Positions 19,263 to 28,267 of a DNA stretch of 64,000 bases are shown here, in pieces. Each line of letters starts with the position of its first letter. The stretch's first letter is position 1. The stretch covers positions 3,224,001 to 3,288,000 of the forward strand of contig NZ_CP035925.1 of assembly GCF_013373365.1 (NCBI RefSeq), read 5' to 3'. The stretch comes from Lentibacillus sp. CBA3610. GTDB lineage: Bacteria; Bacillota; Bacilli; Bacillales; Amphibacillaceae. Under the pieces are notes generated by a model. It searched no databases, was not told the DNA's origin, and worked only from the letters and a program-made list of their open reading frames with translations. The position numbers were made by a program, and so were the translations under genes.

Positions 19263-20796
19263 TCCGGTGAAAAAGTCAAATTGTACTAGAATTTCTTGCT
19301 TTATGTCGAATATAGTCTATAGAAACACTATAAAAGGATGATCCGATTATGCATCACCGAAGCAAACCACATCAACCCAGCATGTTTCAATATATTGATA
19401 TGGAGGATCTCGTTCCCGGGAACCATATCCTGAGAAGAGTGAAAGATGTGATCGACTTTTCAGCTGTCCACGATTGGGTGAAACCTCTCTACTCCGAAAA
19501 ACAGGCCGGCCATCTACAAATGCTGAATTGATCGTTCGGCTAGTTGTACTGGAGTATCTATAATCACTCGGAACGGGAAACTATTTGAAACGCTCCCTAT
19601 GCATGCTGGCTACCTGTGTTTGCGGCCTGGATTTTGAGTCTCTCCTTCCTGATCGGGACAACACTTGTTAAGACAAGAGCGCTTTGGCGTCGTCACGGTA
19701 TTTTTTGATGAATATCATGATGCATTCGTTAATCAAGTGCATTGCTTCCGGCCTCGTCGCCAGACGTTCATGCCGGTGTGACGGCACAACAAGTGCGTGC
19801 AAAACGCGTCCATTCACAGTCTGGAAGAAATAGAGCGGCCCCGGTTCATACCATTGAAGGTTATCTGAAATAAAAAGCAACGTGACGAGGCAATCCTTGG
19901 CTCCATCAGACATGACAATACGGACAGCGACGATGATGATCAAAACTCCTCAGCCCTCCGAAATCAAAGAACAATCATCAATCGGGATCAAACTCAGGAA
20001 AATGCCAGCCATGAGACTCATGGCAAAACATTTCCAATCAAACCCATCGGAGTACGACAAGACCCTGATTGCCCGTTGTAACAAAAAGAGCAAAGGGCAG
20101 GAAGCTTATCCGCGTTTCCTCGTGCACGACCTGATAGACGTTGAATCAGGGATTATTTTGAAAACTGATGCAAGCATTGCTTCCGTACAGCTGAAAAGAG
20201 AAATAAGCCAGCACAGCTAAACGCTGTCGTTTCAACATCCGCAAATTCCAGATCCGGACGTTATCGTGACAAGGCCTATGGCACACGGCGTATTTGCCTA
20301 TCTCCATTCCCAAGGCATCATCCCTTGATGCCTGAAGAAACCCATGAATTGAAGAGGTCCCGACTTGGCAAAGAAAAACCCACAAACCCTGAACACCAAA
20401 GAAAACGGCAGGAAAAAGTCGATAAACGTCAAGGCCAAAAATCAAGCAAACAAATCCAGATATGAGCAAATATCAGATATCCAGGACGAGCGTGTCCAGT
20501 GTTGAACATGAATTCGCTGAGGCCAAGACAGTTCACGCCATGGATCGTGCTAGAAGCAAGAGGGGCTGGACTCATGCAGGAACAAGCACTCTGGTACCGC
20601 CATCCGTTCAAAATCTAAGAAGTTAAAGCCGGTCAAAGGCAAAGGGCCCAGGACCGTGTTTCAGCATGCGCTGAAACTGAAAAAACGGATGAAAGACACC
20701 ACCGCCATCACTTTTTCCCTTATTTTAAAGGTATCAAAGAAAATCGGGTCTTGTTTGCATATTTGATGATAAAAAATAGTTTTTTCAACCGGTCCT
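19263..20796 (+). mobile_element. Degenerate IS1182-like insertion sequence with 7-bp target duplication
   Basis: The element is 1534 bp. The left end reads TCCGGTGAAAAAGTC. The right end, read inward on the minus strand, is AGGACCGGTTGAAAAAACT. This gives an imperfect inverted repeat built on CCGGT(T)GAAAAA. CTAAAAG flanks it on both sides (19256-19262 and 20797-20803). The host codons join as GAA GCC CTA AAA GAA GGA across the element, giving VEALKEGANG, which proves the insertion site. The family call comes from transposase fragments and is an inference. Confidence 0.88.
19349..20740 (+). pseudogene. Transposase remnant (IS1182-like)
   Basis: The start is well preserved: MFQYIDMEDLVPGNHILRRV is a typical IS1182-type N terminus. 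Later pieces appear in different frames, such as TTLVKTRALWRRHGIF, LRKMPAMRLMAKHF and VEHEFAEAKTVHAMDRAR, the last resembling the C-terminal part of the DDE domain. Many frameshifts and internal stops show the protein is dead. The element therefore cannot move by itself. Confidence 0.8.
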
Positions 20797-20803
20797 CTAA
20801 AAG

Positions 20804-21144
20804 AAGGAGCAAATGGATTTTACTGAAAACCTCGGAGTCAATAAATTAATCGAAGCTGTTTATAAGTGTATGAGTGGTGGTATGAACTATTCACGAGGAA
20901 GTGGCGCCAAAGTAATGCCGCGTCTCTCCAGCATTCCAAAGCGAAGAGGAATGAATGTTTCTTTCAATTGGCTGTTACAAAGCTTATAGGCGAAGGATGG
21001 ACAAATAAAGAAATTGCTGAAGAGCTTTATTTATCGATCGGTACGGTGAAAAATTATCTTACACAAATTTTGCAAAAAACAGGATTCCGTGATCGGACGC
21101 AATTGGCAATATATGCAGTGAAACATCATATTGCCGATGACTAA
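20804..21144 (+). pseudogene. Response regulator, C-terminal (LuxR HTH) fragment, LnrK-like
   Basis: This is the remainder of the split regulator. After the target duplication it reads GANG, then FLLK and NKLIEAVYK in shifted frames. It then gives a clean HTH_LuxR domain from about 20970: KLIGEGWTNKEIAEELYLS and IGTVKNYLTQILQKTGF. Even the last open stretch has no receiver domain and no good start, so it is unlikely to be functional. Confidence 0.85.
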
Positions 21145-21186
21145 AGCACAGTTTATCAGTTTGTTCTCCTTTAATTCTTACAAGAA

Positions 21187-21319
21187 ATAAACTGCGGCAT
21201 AATGAAAAATTTTTGAGTGTAATGACACCGCTCCGGAAATACGCTCCGCAGCGATGAACTAGCACTCAGGCCCCGTTAGAATTGGAAGAAGACATTCTAA
21301 AAGTTGCGTCGCAGTTTAT
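21187..21319. repeat. MITE-like repeat, copy A (133 bp)
   Basis: ATAAACTGCGGC at the left and GTCGCAGTTTAT at the right form terminal inverted repeats. The interior contains a 22-bp core (21228-21249, CCGCTCCGG...GCTCCGC) that is identical in copies B and C. It carries no gene. Confidence 0.75.
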
Positions 21320-21375
21320 GGATTTTGTGTCAAAAACACAGACTTTTATAATACAAATAGTATTTAACACAATAA

Positions 21376-21408
21376 GGCTATTGCCGGGGATTTCGGTAAT
21401 AGCTTTTT
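21376..21408 (+). terminator. Terminator/attenuator-like hairpin upstream of the ABC genes
   Basis: GCTATTGCCG pairs with CGGTAATAGC with one wobble, and five T follow. A TATAAT at 21347-21352 lies just upstream. Transcription of the ABC genes must either start below this point or pass through it. Confidence 0.7.
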
Positions 21409-21432
21409 ACATTTCTTATAGAAAATGACTTC

Positions 21433-21462
21433 AGTCACATAAAAAAGAATGTTTCAGTGACT
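21433..21462. promoter_or_regulatory. Inverted repeat AGTCAC-N18-GTGACT
   Basis: The two 6-bp arms lie within two TTCAGT-containing half-sites, 58 bp before the ABC ATPase start. It is a candidate binding site for the cognate response regulator. The evidence is position and symmetry only. Confidence 0.35.
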
Positions 21463-21519
21463 TCGGGCAGTATTCGTCATACATCAAACCATCGTAAACT
21501 TAATACAGAGGAGGCGGGT

Positions 21520-22455
21520 ATGATGATTGAATTAGTGGATTTAACAAAGAAGTTCAAACACAACAAAGCAGTCAAAAAATTAAATATGTTCATTGAAAAA
21601 GGTGAAATAGTCGGATTGCTCGGGCCGAATGGGGCGGGGAAATCAACGGCTATTTCGATGATGTCGTCATTGGCGGAGCCAACCTCTGGTGATGTCCGGT
21701 TAAACAATAAAAGCATTTTAAAAAATCCTGCACCACTTCGGAAAATCGTCGGTATGGTGCCACAGGAAATTGCATTGTATGATGATTTAACAGCGGAAGA
21801 AAATATGCGTTTTTTTGGTCGGGTATATCGACTGAAAGGAGATGCATTAAAACGGAAAATTGATGAAGTACTGGATCAGATTGGTCTGAGCGACCGGCGC
21901 AAACAAGTGGTCAGTAAATTTTCCGGCGGGATGAAGCGGCGTCTGAATATCGGCGTTGCTATGCTGCATGAACCGGAGCTGCTGATCATGGATGAACCGG
22001 CTGTCGGCATTGATCCCCAATCACGCAATTATATTCTGGAAACTGTGAAGCATTTGAACGAGGAAAGAAAGATGACTGTTCTGTACACGAGCCACTACAT
22101 GGAAGAGGTGGAATTTCTGTGTGACCGGATTTATATCATGGATCAGGGAAATTTGATTGCATCCGGAACGAAAGAAGACATTAAGCAAATCCTTTCGGCG
22201 GAGAAAACCATCTCGATCAAAGCAAGTCGCTTAAATGACCATTTTATTGAACTGCTTCAGAATACGCCGACCATTAATCGGGTGGCTGCAGGCGATAAAG
22301 AGGTTACCATAACCGTACCAAAAGAAATCAATATGTTTCCCAAACTCATTAGCCTGGCGGAGGAATCTAAGCTGGAACTGAGCTCAGTTGATGCCAAAAC
22401 GCCAACCCTGGAAGATGTCTTTCTGCATCTGACAGGCCGGGCGCTCCGGGATTAG
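21520..22455 (+). CDS. ABC transporter ATP-binding protein, LnrL-like
   Basis: This is the nucleotide-binding subunit of a drug/lipid exporter. Walker A GPNGAGKST begins at residue 35, the signature FSGGMKRR at 134, and Walker B LLIMDEPAVGID has D158/E159. A C-terminal extension of about 90 residues is typical of the DrrA/CcmA group. GAGGAGG supports ATG 21520, giving 311 residues, the length of B. subtilis LnrL. The two permease genes follow with 7-bp and overlapping junctions, so the three form one operon. Confidence 0.9.
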   Translation: MMIELVDLTKKFKHNKAVKKLNMFIEKGEIVGLLGPNGAGKSTAISMMSSLAEPTSGDVRLNNKSILKNPAPLRKIVGMVPQEIALYDDLTAEENMRFFGRVYRLKGDALKRKIDEVLDQIGLSDRRKQVVSKFSGGMKRRLNIGVAMLHEPELLIMDEPAVGIDPQSRNYILETVKHLNEERKMTVLYTSHYMEEVEFLCDRIYIMDQGNLIASGTKEDIKQILSAEKTISIKASRLNDHFIELLQNTPTINRVAAGDKEVTITVPKEINMFPKLISLAEESKLELSSVDAKTPTLEDVFLHLTGRALRD

Positions 22456-22462
22456 GTGGTGA

Positions 22463-23734
22463 ATGGATATGGTTTGGCAAATTGTAAAAAAACAAGGATT
22501 GACATTGCTCAGAAACCCGATGGAATTGCTTTTGCTCGTTGGGCTGCCGATTATATTAATAGCCATACTTGGAACAGCGCTAGGCGGCACCATGAATGGT
22601 GAACCCAGTCCGATTGACGTAAAGGTTGCATTTGTGGAGCATGAAGATGAAGAGCAGCAAGTTGATCGTTTTATGAATATGATTGAAGCCGAATTACCTT
22701 CTGAGACAGTTGACGAAATTCGGGCTCAGGTGGAAGGATTAATGCCGGTCAGCATCTTAAAAGAAAATGTCTTTGGCAGTGACGAGGTAAGTGATATGGT
22801 AGAAGCTCATGACAGAGACGCATCAGAGCTCGATATGCTGACAGACGATGACTCATACACGGCTGTGATTGAAGTACCGGAAAACTTCACGTATGACATG
22901 CTCGAATATATGGTGCTGGATAAATCTGATCAGCCTGAATTGAACGTTTTGCAGAATGAAACACAGACAATAGGTGTCTCGGTTGTCACTGGTATTTTGG
23001 ACCAATTTCAGGAGCGGCTTACGCTGGGCGCATTTTTAGGCAAGAACAGCATTGATGCGCGTGTAATGGAGTTGAACCAGGATGCGATAACCGGAGATAT
23101 AACAACGATTAATCAGAAACACCCGATAACTGCAAAAGGCTATTACGCAGTCGGCATGGTTGTGATGAATGTTTTGTTGCTCGCATCCACGATTGGGACG
23201 ATTGCATTCCGTGAAAAAAAGACCCATGTTTTTGATCGTATCATTCTTGGAAATATATCACGCTGGGCTTATTTTACCGGAGTTTTGCTGTCGGGGATGC
23301 TGTTCGGGTTTCTTCAGCTGTTGGCTGTGTACACGTTTGCTTGGCTGGTTTTTGACGTAACCTGGCCTGACTTGATCGCATTTTTAACCGTTTCGTTTAT
23401 ATACGCCATGGCTATAGGCGGCATAGCAGTATTGCTGACAGCGATCAGCTACCGGATTGATTCGGAACTGATCACATCCTTCTTTTCCGGAATTTTAGTG
23501 TTCCTGATGGCGCTTTTGGGTGGAAGTTTCTTTCCGATCGGTGATATGGCACCATTCTTTCGGACCATTGGCAATTTAACCCCAAATGGTGCAGGGATGT
23601 CTGCCTATTTAGCGATTTTAAGAGGTGACGGTATTCCGGACATATGGAACCACCTGTTGTTTCTCGTTATTTTTGCATTAGCAGCGATTATTTTTGCCGC
23701 ATTCAGCTTTCCAAGAAGAGGGGTGTCGTCATGA
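22463..23734 (+). CDS. ABC transporter permease, LnrM-like
   Basis: This is an ABC2-type membrane subunit of 423 residues. One N-terminal span (about 20-40) is followed by a large extracytoplasmic domain of about 180 residues. Five or six spans occupy the C-terminal half, including GALLGGSFFPIGDMAPF-like loop motifs common to this class. In B. subtilis the LnrLMN exporter gives resistance to linear polyenes; the substrate here is inferred only from gene order. Its last codons overlap the next gene. Confidence 0.87.
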   Translation: MDMVWQIVKKQGLTLLRNPMELLLLVGLPIILIAILGTALGGTMNGEPSPIDVKVAFVEHEDEEQQVDRFMNMIEAELPSETVDEIRAQVEGLMPVSILKENVFGSDEVSDMVEAHDRDASELDMLTDDDSYTAVIEVPENFTYDMLEYMVLDKSDQPELNVLQNETQTIGVSVVTGILDQFQERLTLGAFLGKNSIDARVMELNQDAITGDITTINQKHPITAKGYYAVGMVVMNVLLLASTIGTIAFREKKTHVFDRIILGNISRWAYFTGVLLSGMLFGFLQLLAVYTFAWLVFDVTWPDLIAFLTVSFIYAMAIGGIAVLLTAISYRIDSELITSFFSGILVFLMALLGGSFFPIGDMAPFFRTIGNLTPNGAGMSAYLAILRGDGIPDIWNHLLFLVIFALAAIIFAAFSFPRRGVSS

Positions 23735-24846
23735 GAGGCATTTTACTTTCAAAGTTGAAACTATTTATCCGCAATCCTTTTGTATTTATAATTTTTATGG
23801 TCATGTCGCTTGGATTTGCCTTGATTATTGGCGGTTCAGGCAGTATGGCAACCATTCAAGTACCTGTTTATGCAGCAGATGATTCAGTGAGAGATTCTGC
23901 GATTGAGGACAATCTGACCGGCATTGATGGATTTACATTCAATTGGATGAGCGAAGAAGACATGATGACAGAAGTAGAAAATGGAAGCGCAGAGCTTGGC
24001 GCCATCCTCCATGAAGATAATTTTCAAATAATTGTCGGCGTGGATTCGCCAAATGCCGGTACAGTTGAACAGATGATCCAGAGAGCCTATGCAAAAGAAC
24101 AGCAGAAAAATCAGATTTATGAGGCCGCACGTGCTTCGGACAATTTGAATAGTGAGGATGTTATGGACGAATTGGAAGCATCCATGGAATTGCCTGTTCT
24201 TTCCATTACAGCTGATTACTTCGGCGGATCTGAGGAGTCGGAACTTGATGGTACATTTCAAACGTTGTTTGGCTTCACATTATTTTTTGTTATCTACACG
24301 ATTGGCTATAATGTGTTGTCCATTTTGACAGATAAGAAGAATGGCATATGGGATCGGATGATCTTATCGCCTGTACGTAAATGGGAAATGTATGTCGCCA
24401 ATTTAATTTACAGTTTTTTTGAAGGTTACGTGCAAGTGCTGGTTATTTTTCTCGTCTTTCGCTATATCGTTGGTGTTGATTTTAATGGAAAATTTACGGA
24501 GACCCTGCTTCTCCTGGTTCCATACGTTTTTGCCATTGTTGCGTTGTCGATTTTGTTAACTGGTATCGTTAAAAATGTCCAGCAGTTTAATGCTTTGTTA
24601 CCGATTGTTTCGGTAAGCATGGCGATGATCGGCGGTGCTTTTTGGCCGCTTGAAATTGTGGAATCGGAATTTCTGCTTGCCCTATCTAAAATTAATCCAT
24701 TGACGTATGGTATGGAAGTATTAAATGGTGTTGCGGTTTATGGTTATCCGCTGGAAGAGCTTCTATACCCAATCAGTATTCTGATATTGATGGGTGTTGT
24801 ATTTATGGGTATCGGTATTCATTTGATGGAACGAAGACATGTCTGA
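23731..24846 (+). CDS. ABC transporter permease, LnrN-like
   Basis: This is the second ABC2-type permease, 371 residues, with the same layout: one N-terminal span, an outer domain and a five- to six-span C-terminal block. The start is the ATG that overlaps the preceding stop (ATGA), with AGAGGGG upstream; an earlier in-frame ATG would lie far inside lnrM. It closes the operon and is followed by a terminator. Confidence 0.87.
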   Translation: MRGILLSKLKLFIRNPFVFIIFMVMSLGFALIIGGSGSMATIQVPVYAADDSVRDSAIEDNLTGIDGFTFNWMSEEDMMTEVENGSAELGAILHEDNFQIIVGVDSPNAGTVEQMIQRAYAKEQQKNQIYEAARASDNLNSEDVMDELEASMELPVLSITADYFGGSEESELDGTFQTLFGFTLFFVIYTIGYNVLSILTDKKNGIWDRMILSPVRKWEMYVANLIYSFFEGYVQVLVIFLVFRYIVGVDFNGKFTETLLLLVPYVFAIVALSILLTGIVKNVQQFNALLPIVSVSMAMIGGAFWPLEIVESEFLLALSKINPLTYGMEVLNGVAVYGYPLEELLYPISILILMGVVFMGIGIHLMERRHV

Positions 24847-24860
24847 ATTGTTTAACCGGC

Positions 24861-24896
24861 AATCAGCGGGAAAGACTATCCCGCTGATTACAGTTT
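24861..24896 (+). terminator. Terminator of the ABC operon
   Basis: AATCAGCGGGA pairs perfectly with TCCCGCTGATT, and ACAGTTTTGTT follows. Confidence 0.75.
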
Positions 24897-24908
24897 TGTT
24901 CTTTATCC

Positions 24909-24938
24909 TTCACATTCACCCCTGAAATCGAGTATAAT
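24909..24938 (+). promoter_or_regulatory. Sigma-A promoter of dnaX
   Basis: TTCACA and TATAAT are separated by 18 bp, 34 bp before the start codon. Confidence 0.65.
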
Positions 24939-24971
24939 TTAGATAGAAACTATAAAGGGGAAACATTCATT

Positions 24972-26666
24972 ATGAGCTATCAGGCACTATACCGCGTGTG
25001 GAGACCAAAAACGTTTCAGGATGTTGTCGGACAAACCCATATCACCAAAACATTACAAAATGCCATCGTTGAGGAAAAATTTTCACATGCCTATATTTTT
25101 TCCGGCCCGCGTGGAACCGGGAAAACAAGTGCCGCGAAGATTTTTGCGAAAACGATTAATTGTGAGCATGCCCCTGTCAAAGAACCGTGTAATGAATGTG
25201 CAGCGTGCCGTGGTATTCAGGATGGTTCGATTTCAGATATTATTGAAATGGACGCGGCATCGAACACAAGTGTTGAGGATGTCCGTGAAATACGTGAAAA
25301 AGTCAAATATGCTGCAAGTTCGGTCCCTTATAAAGTGTACATTATCGATGAGGTGCACATGATTTCAACAAGTGCGTTTAATGCACTTTTGAAAACATTG
25401 GAAGAGCCCCCCAAGCATGTTGTTTTTATTCTGGCAACGACGGAACCTCACAAAATCCCGCTGACAGTTGCTTCAAGATGCCAGCGCTTCGATTTCAAAC
25501 CGATTTCGAACAAGTCAATTGCAGAAAGGATGCAGGCCGTTATTGAAGCGGAGCAAATTTCTGTTTCGGATGAAGCCTTGGATACTGTTGCACTGGCGGC
25601 TGAAGGCGGTATGCGGGATGCGCTCAGTATTCTTGATCAAGCCATTTCGTACAGTGATGAACGGGTCGAACTGGAAGATGTCCTTGCCGTTACAGGTGGT
25701 GTGGCACAAGGAATACTGACAGATATTGTCCAAGCCATGCATGATCAAGACGTGCAGAAAGCTTTATCACTGCTCGATGATCTGATTCAGAACGGAAAAG
25801 ACCCGGCACGCTTTGTATATGACCTGATTTATTTCCTGCGCGATTTGTTGCTGTACAAAAGTGCCCCAACGCTTGAGGATATTTTGGAACGGGCCATGGT
25901 TGATGAAGCATTTAAGCAGCTTGCCGAGACTGTTCCCGAAGCCTGGATACAAGATGCGATTACTCACCTTAACCAGTGCCAACAGGAGATTAAGTGGTCA
26001 ACCAGTCCAAAAGTATTTATCGAAATTGCCATCTTAACGATAACCAATAGCGATGCGCAGAAAGAAGAAACACAAAATGCCGTTGACTCAGAAACTGTGA
26101 CAAGGCTTGTGAGCAGACTCGAGCATCTGGAGAAGGAATTGACAGCATTGAAGGATTCCCCTGCAGCAGCAAAACAGCATGCACCGGCTCAAGAACCAAA
26201 ACGGCAGAAACCCAGAACGGCTAAAAATAGTTACAACATTCCATATGAGAAAATCCGCAGCGTTCTGGATGCAGCAGAAAGACCAATGCTTAAAGAAGTG
26301 CAGTCACAATGGGCCTCATTTTTAAATAAGCTGAAATCGACAAGCGCCCCTGCACATGCTACAATACAGGACAGCAAGCCTGCAGCTGCATCTACCGAAG
26401 CATTAGTCGTCCAATTTAAATATGAAATACATTGTTCGTTGTTTTTGGATAATCGGGATACAGTGGAGTCAGTGCTGACAAGTGTGACCGGAAGAAAATG
26501 GACAATTATCCCGATTCCGGCGAATAATTGGCAGGAATTACGAAATGAATATATAAGCAAGCAGGAACAAGCTGCGACCGAAGAAGAAAACGAGCAGGAA
26601 GATCCATTGGTCGAAGAAGCGAGAAAACTGGTCGGAGATGACCTGCTGGAAATTCACGATCAATAG
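24972..26666 (+). CDS. dnaX: DNA polymerase III subunits gamma/tau
   Basis: DnaX forms the clamp loader core and links polymerases at the fork. The 564 residues show Walker A GPRGTGKTS near residue 45, a four-cysteine zinc site (CEH...CNECAAC), the DEVHM box and sensor-1 TTEPHKIP. A charged linker and a C-terminal polymerase-binding domain follow. AAAGGGG precedes the ATG. ebfC and recR follow at short distance, the conserved dnaX-ebfC-recR operon. Confidence 0.97.
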   Translation: MSYQALYRVWRPKTFQDVVGQTHITKTLQNAIVEEKFSHAYIFSGPRGTGKTSAAKIFAKTINCEHAPVKEPCNECAACRGIQDGSISDIIEMDAASNTSVEDVREIREKVKYAASSVPYKVYIIDEVHMISTSAFNALLKTLEEPPKHVVFILATTEPHKIPLTVASRCQRFDFKPISNKSIAERMQAVIEAEQISVSDEALDTVALAAEGGMRDALSILDQAISYSDERVELEDVLAVTGGVAQGILTDIVQAMHDQDVQKALSLLDDLIQNGKDPARFVYDLIYFLRDLLLYKSAPTLEDILERAMVDEAFKQLAETVPEAWIQDAITHLNQCQQEIKWSTSPKVFIEIAILTITNSDAQKEETQNAVDSETVTRLVSRLEHLEKELTALKDSPAAAKQHAPAQEPKRQKPRTAKNSYNIPYEKIRSVLDAAERPMLKEVQSQWASFLNKLKSTSAPAHATIQDSKPAAASTEALVVQFKYEIHCSLFLDNRDTVESVLTSVTGRKWTIIPIPANNWQELRNEYISKQEQAATEEENEQEDPLVEEARKLVGDDLLEIHDQ

Positions 26667-26690
26667 ATAACTTTTTAGGAGGCGTTTTTT

Positions 26691-27008
26691 ATGAAAGGCA
26701 ATATGAATAACATGATGAAGCAAATGCAAAAAATGCAGAAGAAAATGATGAAAGCCCAGGAAGAACTGCATGAGATGACATTTGAAGCATCAGCCGGCGG
26801 TGGCATGGTAACCGTTGTTGCAAATGGCAAAAAGGAAATAACCGATGTGCAAATCTCTGAAGAAGTTGTTGACCCTGATGATGTTGACATGCTGCAGGAT
26901 TTGGTTTTGACTGCAACAAACGATGTCATTAAGCAGATTGAGGATAAAACGAATGACACGATGGGACAATTCACGCAAGGGATGAACCTGCCTGGTGGAA
27001 TGTTCTAG
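26691..27008 (+). CDS. ebfC: Nucleoid-associated protein YbaB/EbfC family
   Basis: This is a small DNA-binding dimer of 105 residues, known as YaaK in B. subtilis. A methionine- and lysine-rich N-terminal helix ([21 protein letters not shown]) is followed by the conserved [16 protein letters not shown] strand region. AGGAGG precedes the ATG. It lies between dnaX and recR, 11 bp from the latter. Confidence 0.95.
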   Translation: MKGNMNNMMKQMQKMQKKMMKAQEELHEMTFEASAGGGMVTVVANGKKEITDVQISEEVVDPDDVDMLQDLVLTATNDVIKQIEDKTNDTMGQFTQGMNLPGGMF

Positions 27009-27019
27009 GAGGCATAGAC

Positions 27020-27616
27020 ATGTACTATCCGGAACCGATTTCCAAACTGATTGACAGTTTCACAAAATTGCCAGGGATCGGTCCAAAAACGGCTGTCCGT
27101 CTGGCATTTTTTGTATTGAATATGAATGATGATGATGTCATGGATTTTGCCAAATCACTTGTGAATGCAAAACGTGAATTAACGCACTGTTCAACGTGCG
27201 GCCATATTACTGATCAGGATCCATGCGCCATTTGCCAGGATACCTCAAGAGATGGGTCAATCATCTGTGTGGTGCAGGATCCAAAAGATGTTATCGCAAT
27301 GGAAAAGATGAAAGAATACAATGGAAAATATCATGTACTGCATGGCGCGATCTCCCCAATGGACGGGATAGGGCCTGAGGATATCAACGTGCCCGATTTG
27401 ATCAATAGATTGAAAGATGAAGGTGTTGAGGAATTGATTCTGGCAACAAACCCGAATATTGAAGGGGAAGCGACAGCGATGTATATCTCCCGTCTCGTTA
27501 AACCCTCAGGTATTAAAACGAGCCGGATTGCACATGGCTTGCCGGTTGGCGGTGATCTGGAATACGCAGATGAAGTAACACTATCAAAAGCATTGGAAGG
27601 CAGACGAGATCTTTAA
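27020..27616 (+). CDS. recR: Recombination protein RecR
   Basis: RecR works with RecO and RecF to load RecA on gapped DNA. The 198-residue protein has the N-terminal helix-hairpin-helix ([14 protein letters not shown]), a zinc finger (CSTCGH...CAICQD) and a Toprim domain ([15 protein letters not shown]). Length and order match the family. Confidence 0.97.
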   Translation: MYYPEPISKLIDSFTKLPGIGPKTAVRLAFFVLNMNDDDVMDFAKSLVNAKRELTHCSTCGHITDQDPCAICQDTSRDGSIICVVQDPKDVIAMEKMKEYNGKYHVLHGAISPMDGIGPEDINVPDLINRLKDEGVEELILATNPNIEGEATAMYISRLVKPSGIKTSRIAHGLPVGGDLEYADEVTLSKALEGRRDL

Positions 27617-27634
27617 AGATAGATAGGTGACATT

Positions 27635-27853
27635 ATGGGGAGAAAAAAGAGAAAACGGGAAGTGGATGAACAATTACTGGATGCATTGTTTACAGTCGAA
27701 CATGAATGGAAACAAATCCAGTCCATTGTTGATAAAAGCATTGAACCAACTGAAGATGGTTTTTATAAAGAGAATCTTGCACGCGCTAAGTATTTATTTT
27801 TATTACGTGAAGCAAGACGGCGAAAAATCAGTGCTATCCGCTATAATAAATAG
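27635..27853 (+). CDS. yaaL: YaaL family protein (DUF2508)
   Basis: This 72-residue basic, helical protein begins MGRKKRKREVDEQLLDALF. It belongs to a Bacillales family of unknown function that sits between recR and bofA. AGGTGA precedes the ATG. No motif suggests a biochemical role. Confidence 0.88.
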   Translation: MGRKKRKREVDEQLLDALFTVEHEWKQIQSIVDKSIEPTEDGFYKENLARAKYLFLLREARRRKISAIRYNK

Positions 27854-27923
27854 ATTTCAGTTCTTTTTTCGCGTTCCTTTTCATAAGTAAATAGAAAGGG
27901 ACAAGAAAAAGGAGTGATTAGGG

Positions 27924-28190
27924 TTGAGTTCAACACTGGTTATTTCAATCATGGTTGCGTTAATTGTCATTCTATTATTTGTTGGTGCTCCTGTTAAACC
28001 AATGCGTTTCATCGCAAACAGTACTGTGAAGTTAGGAATCGGCATTTTATTTTTATTTTTCTTTAACGTCTTCGGCGGAGCAATCGGATTGCATATCCCT
28101 ATTAATATAATTACAGTCATTATATCCGGTTTCTTAGGTTTATTTGGACTGGGCTCACTCGCAGCCATCCATTTATTTATCTTACCGTAA
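27924..28190 (+). CDS. bofA: Pro-sigma-K processing inhibitor BofA
   Basis: BofA is a membrane protein in the mother-cell-derived membrane around the forespore. It holds the SpoIVFB protease inactive until the sigma-G signal arrives. The 88 residues consist of three hydrophobic segments, ending in the typical GLFGLGSLAAIHLFILP. The TTG start has AAAGGAGTGA upstream. Confidence 0.92.
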   Translation: MSSTLVISIMVALIVILLFVGAPVKPMRFIANSTVKLGIGILFLFFFNVFGGAIGLHIPINIITVIISGFLGLFGLGSLAAIHLFILP

Positions 28191-28267
28191 ATTTTTTTGT
28201 TCTTGTCACCATCAGTTTAAAAAGTGTAAAGAAATAAGCTTCCCCGGCATATACTTTTATTAAAGAA

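Noticed and set aside
19668..19943. 91-aa minus-strand open frame inside the IS
   Set aside because: The plus-strand frames carry transposase pieces here; the minus frame has no ribosome site and no family features.
24972..26666. Programmed frameshift in dnaX producing a short gamma form
   Set aside because: I see no clear A6G-type slippery site followed by a stop in the -1 frame at the expected place.
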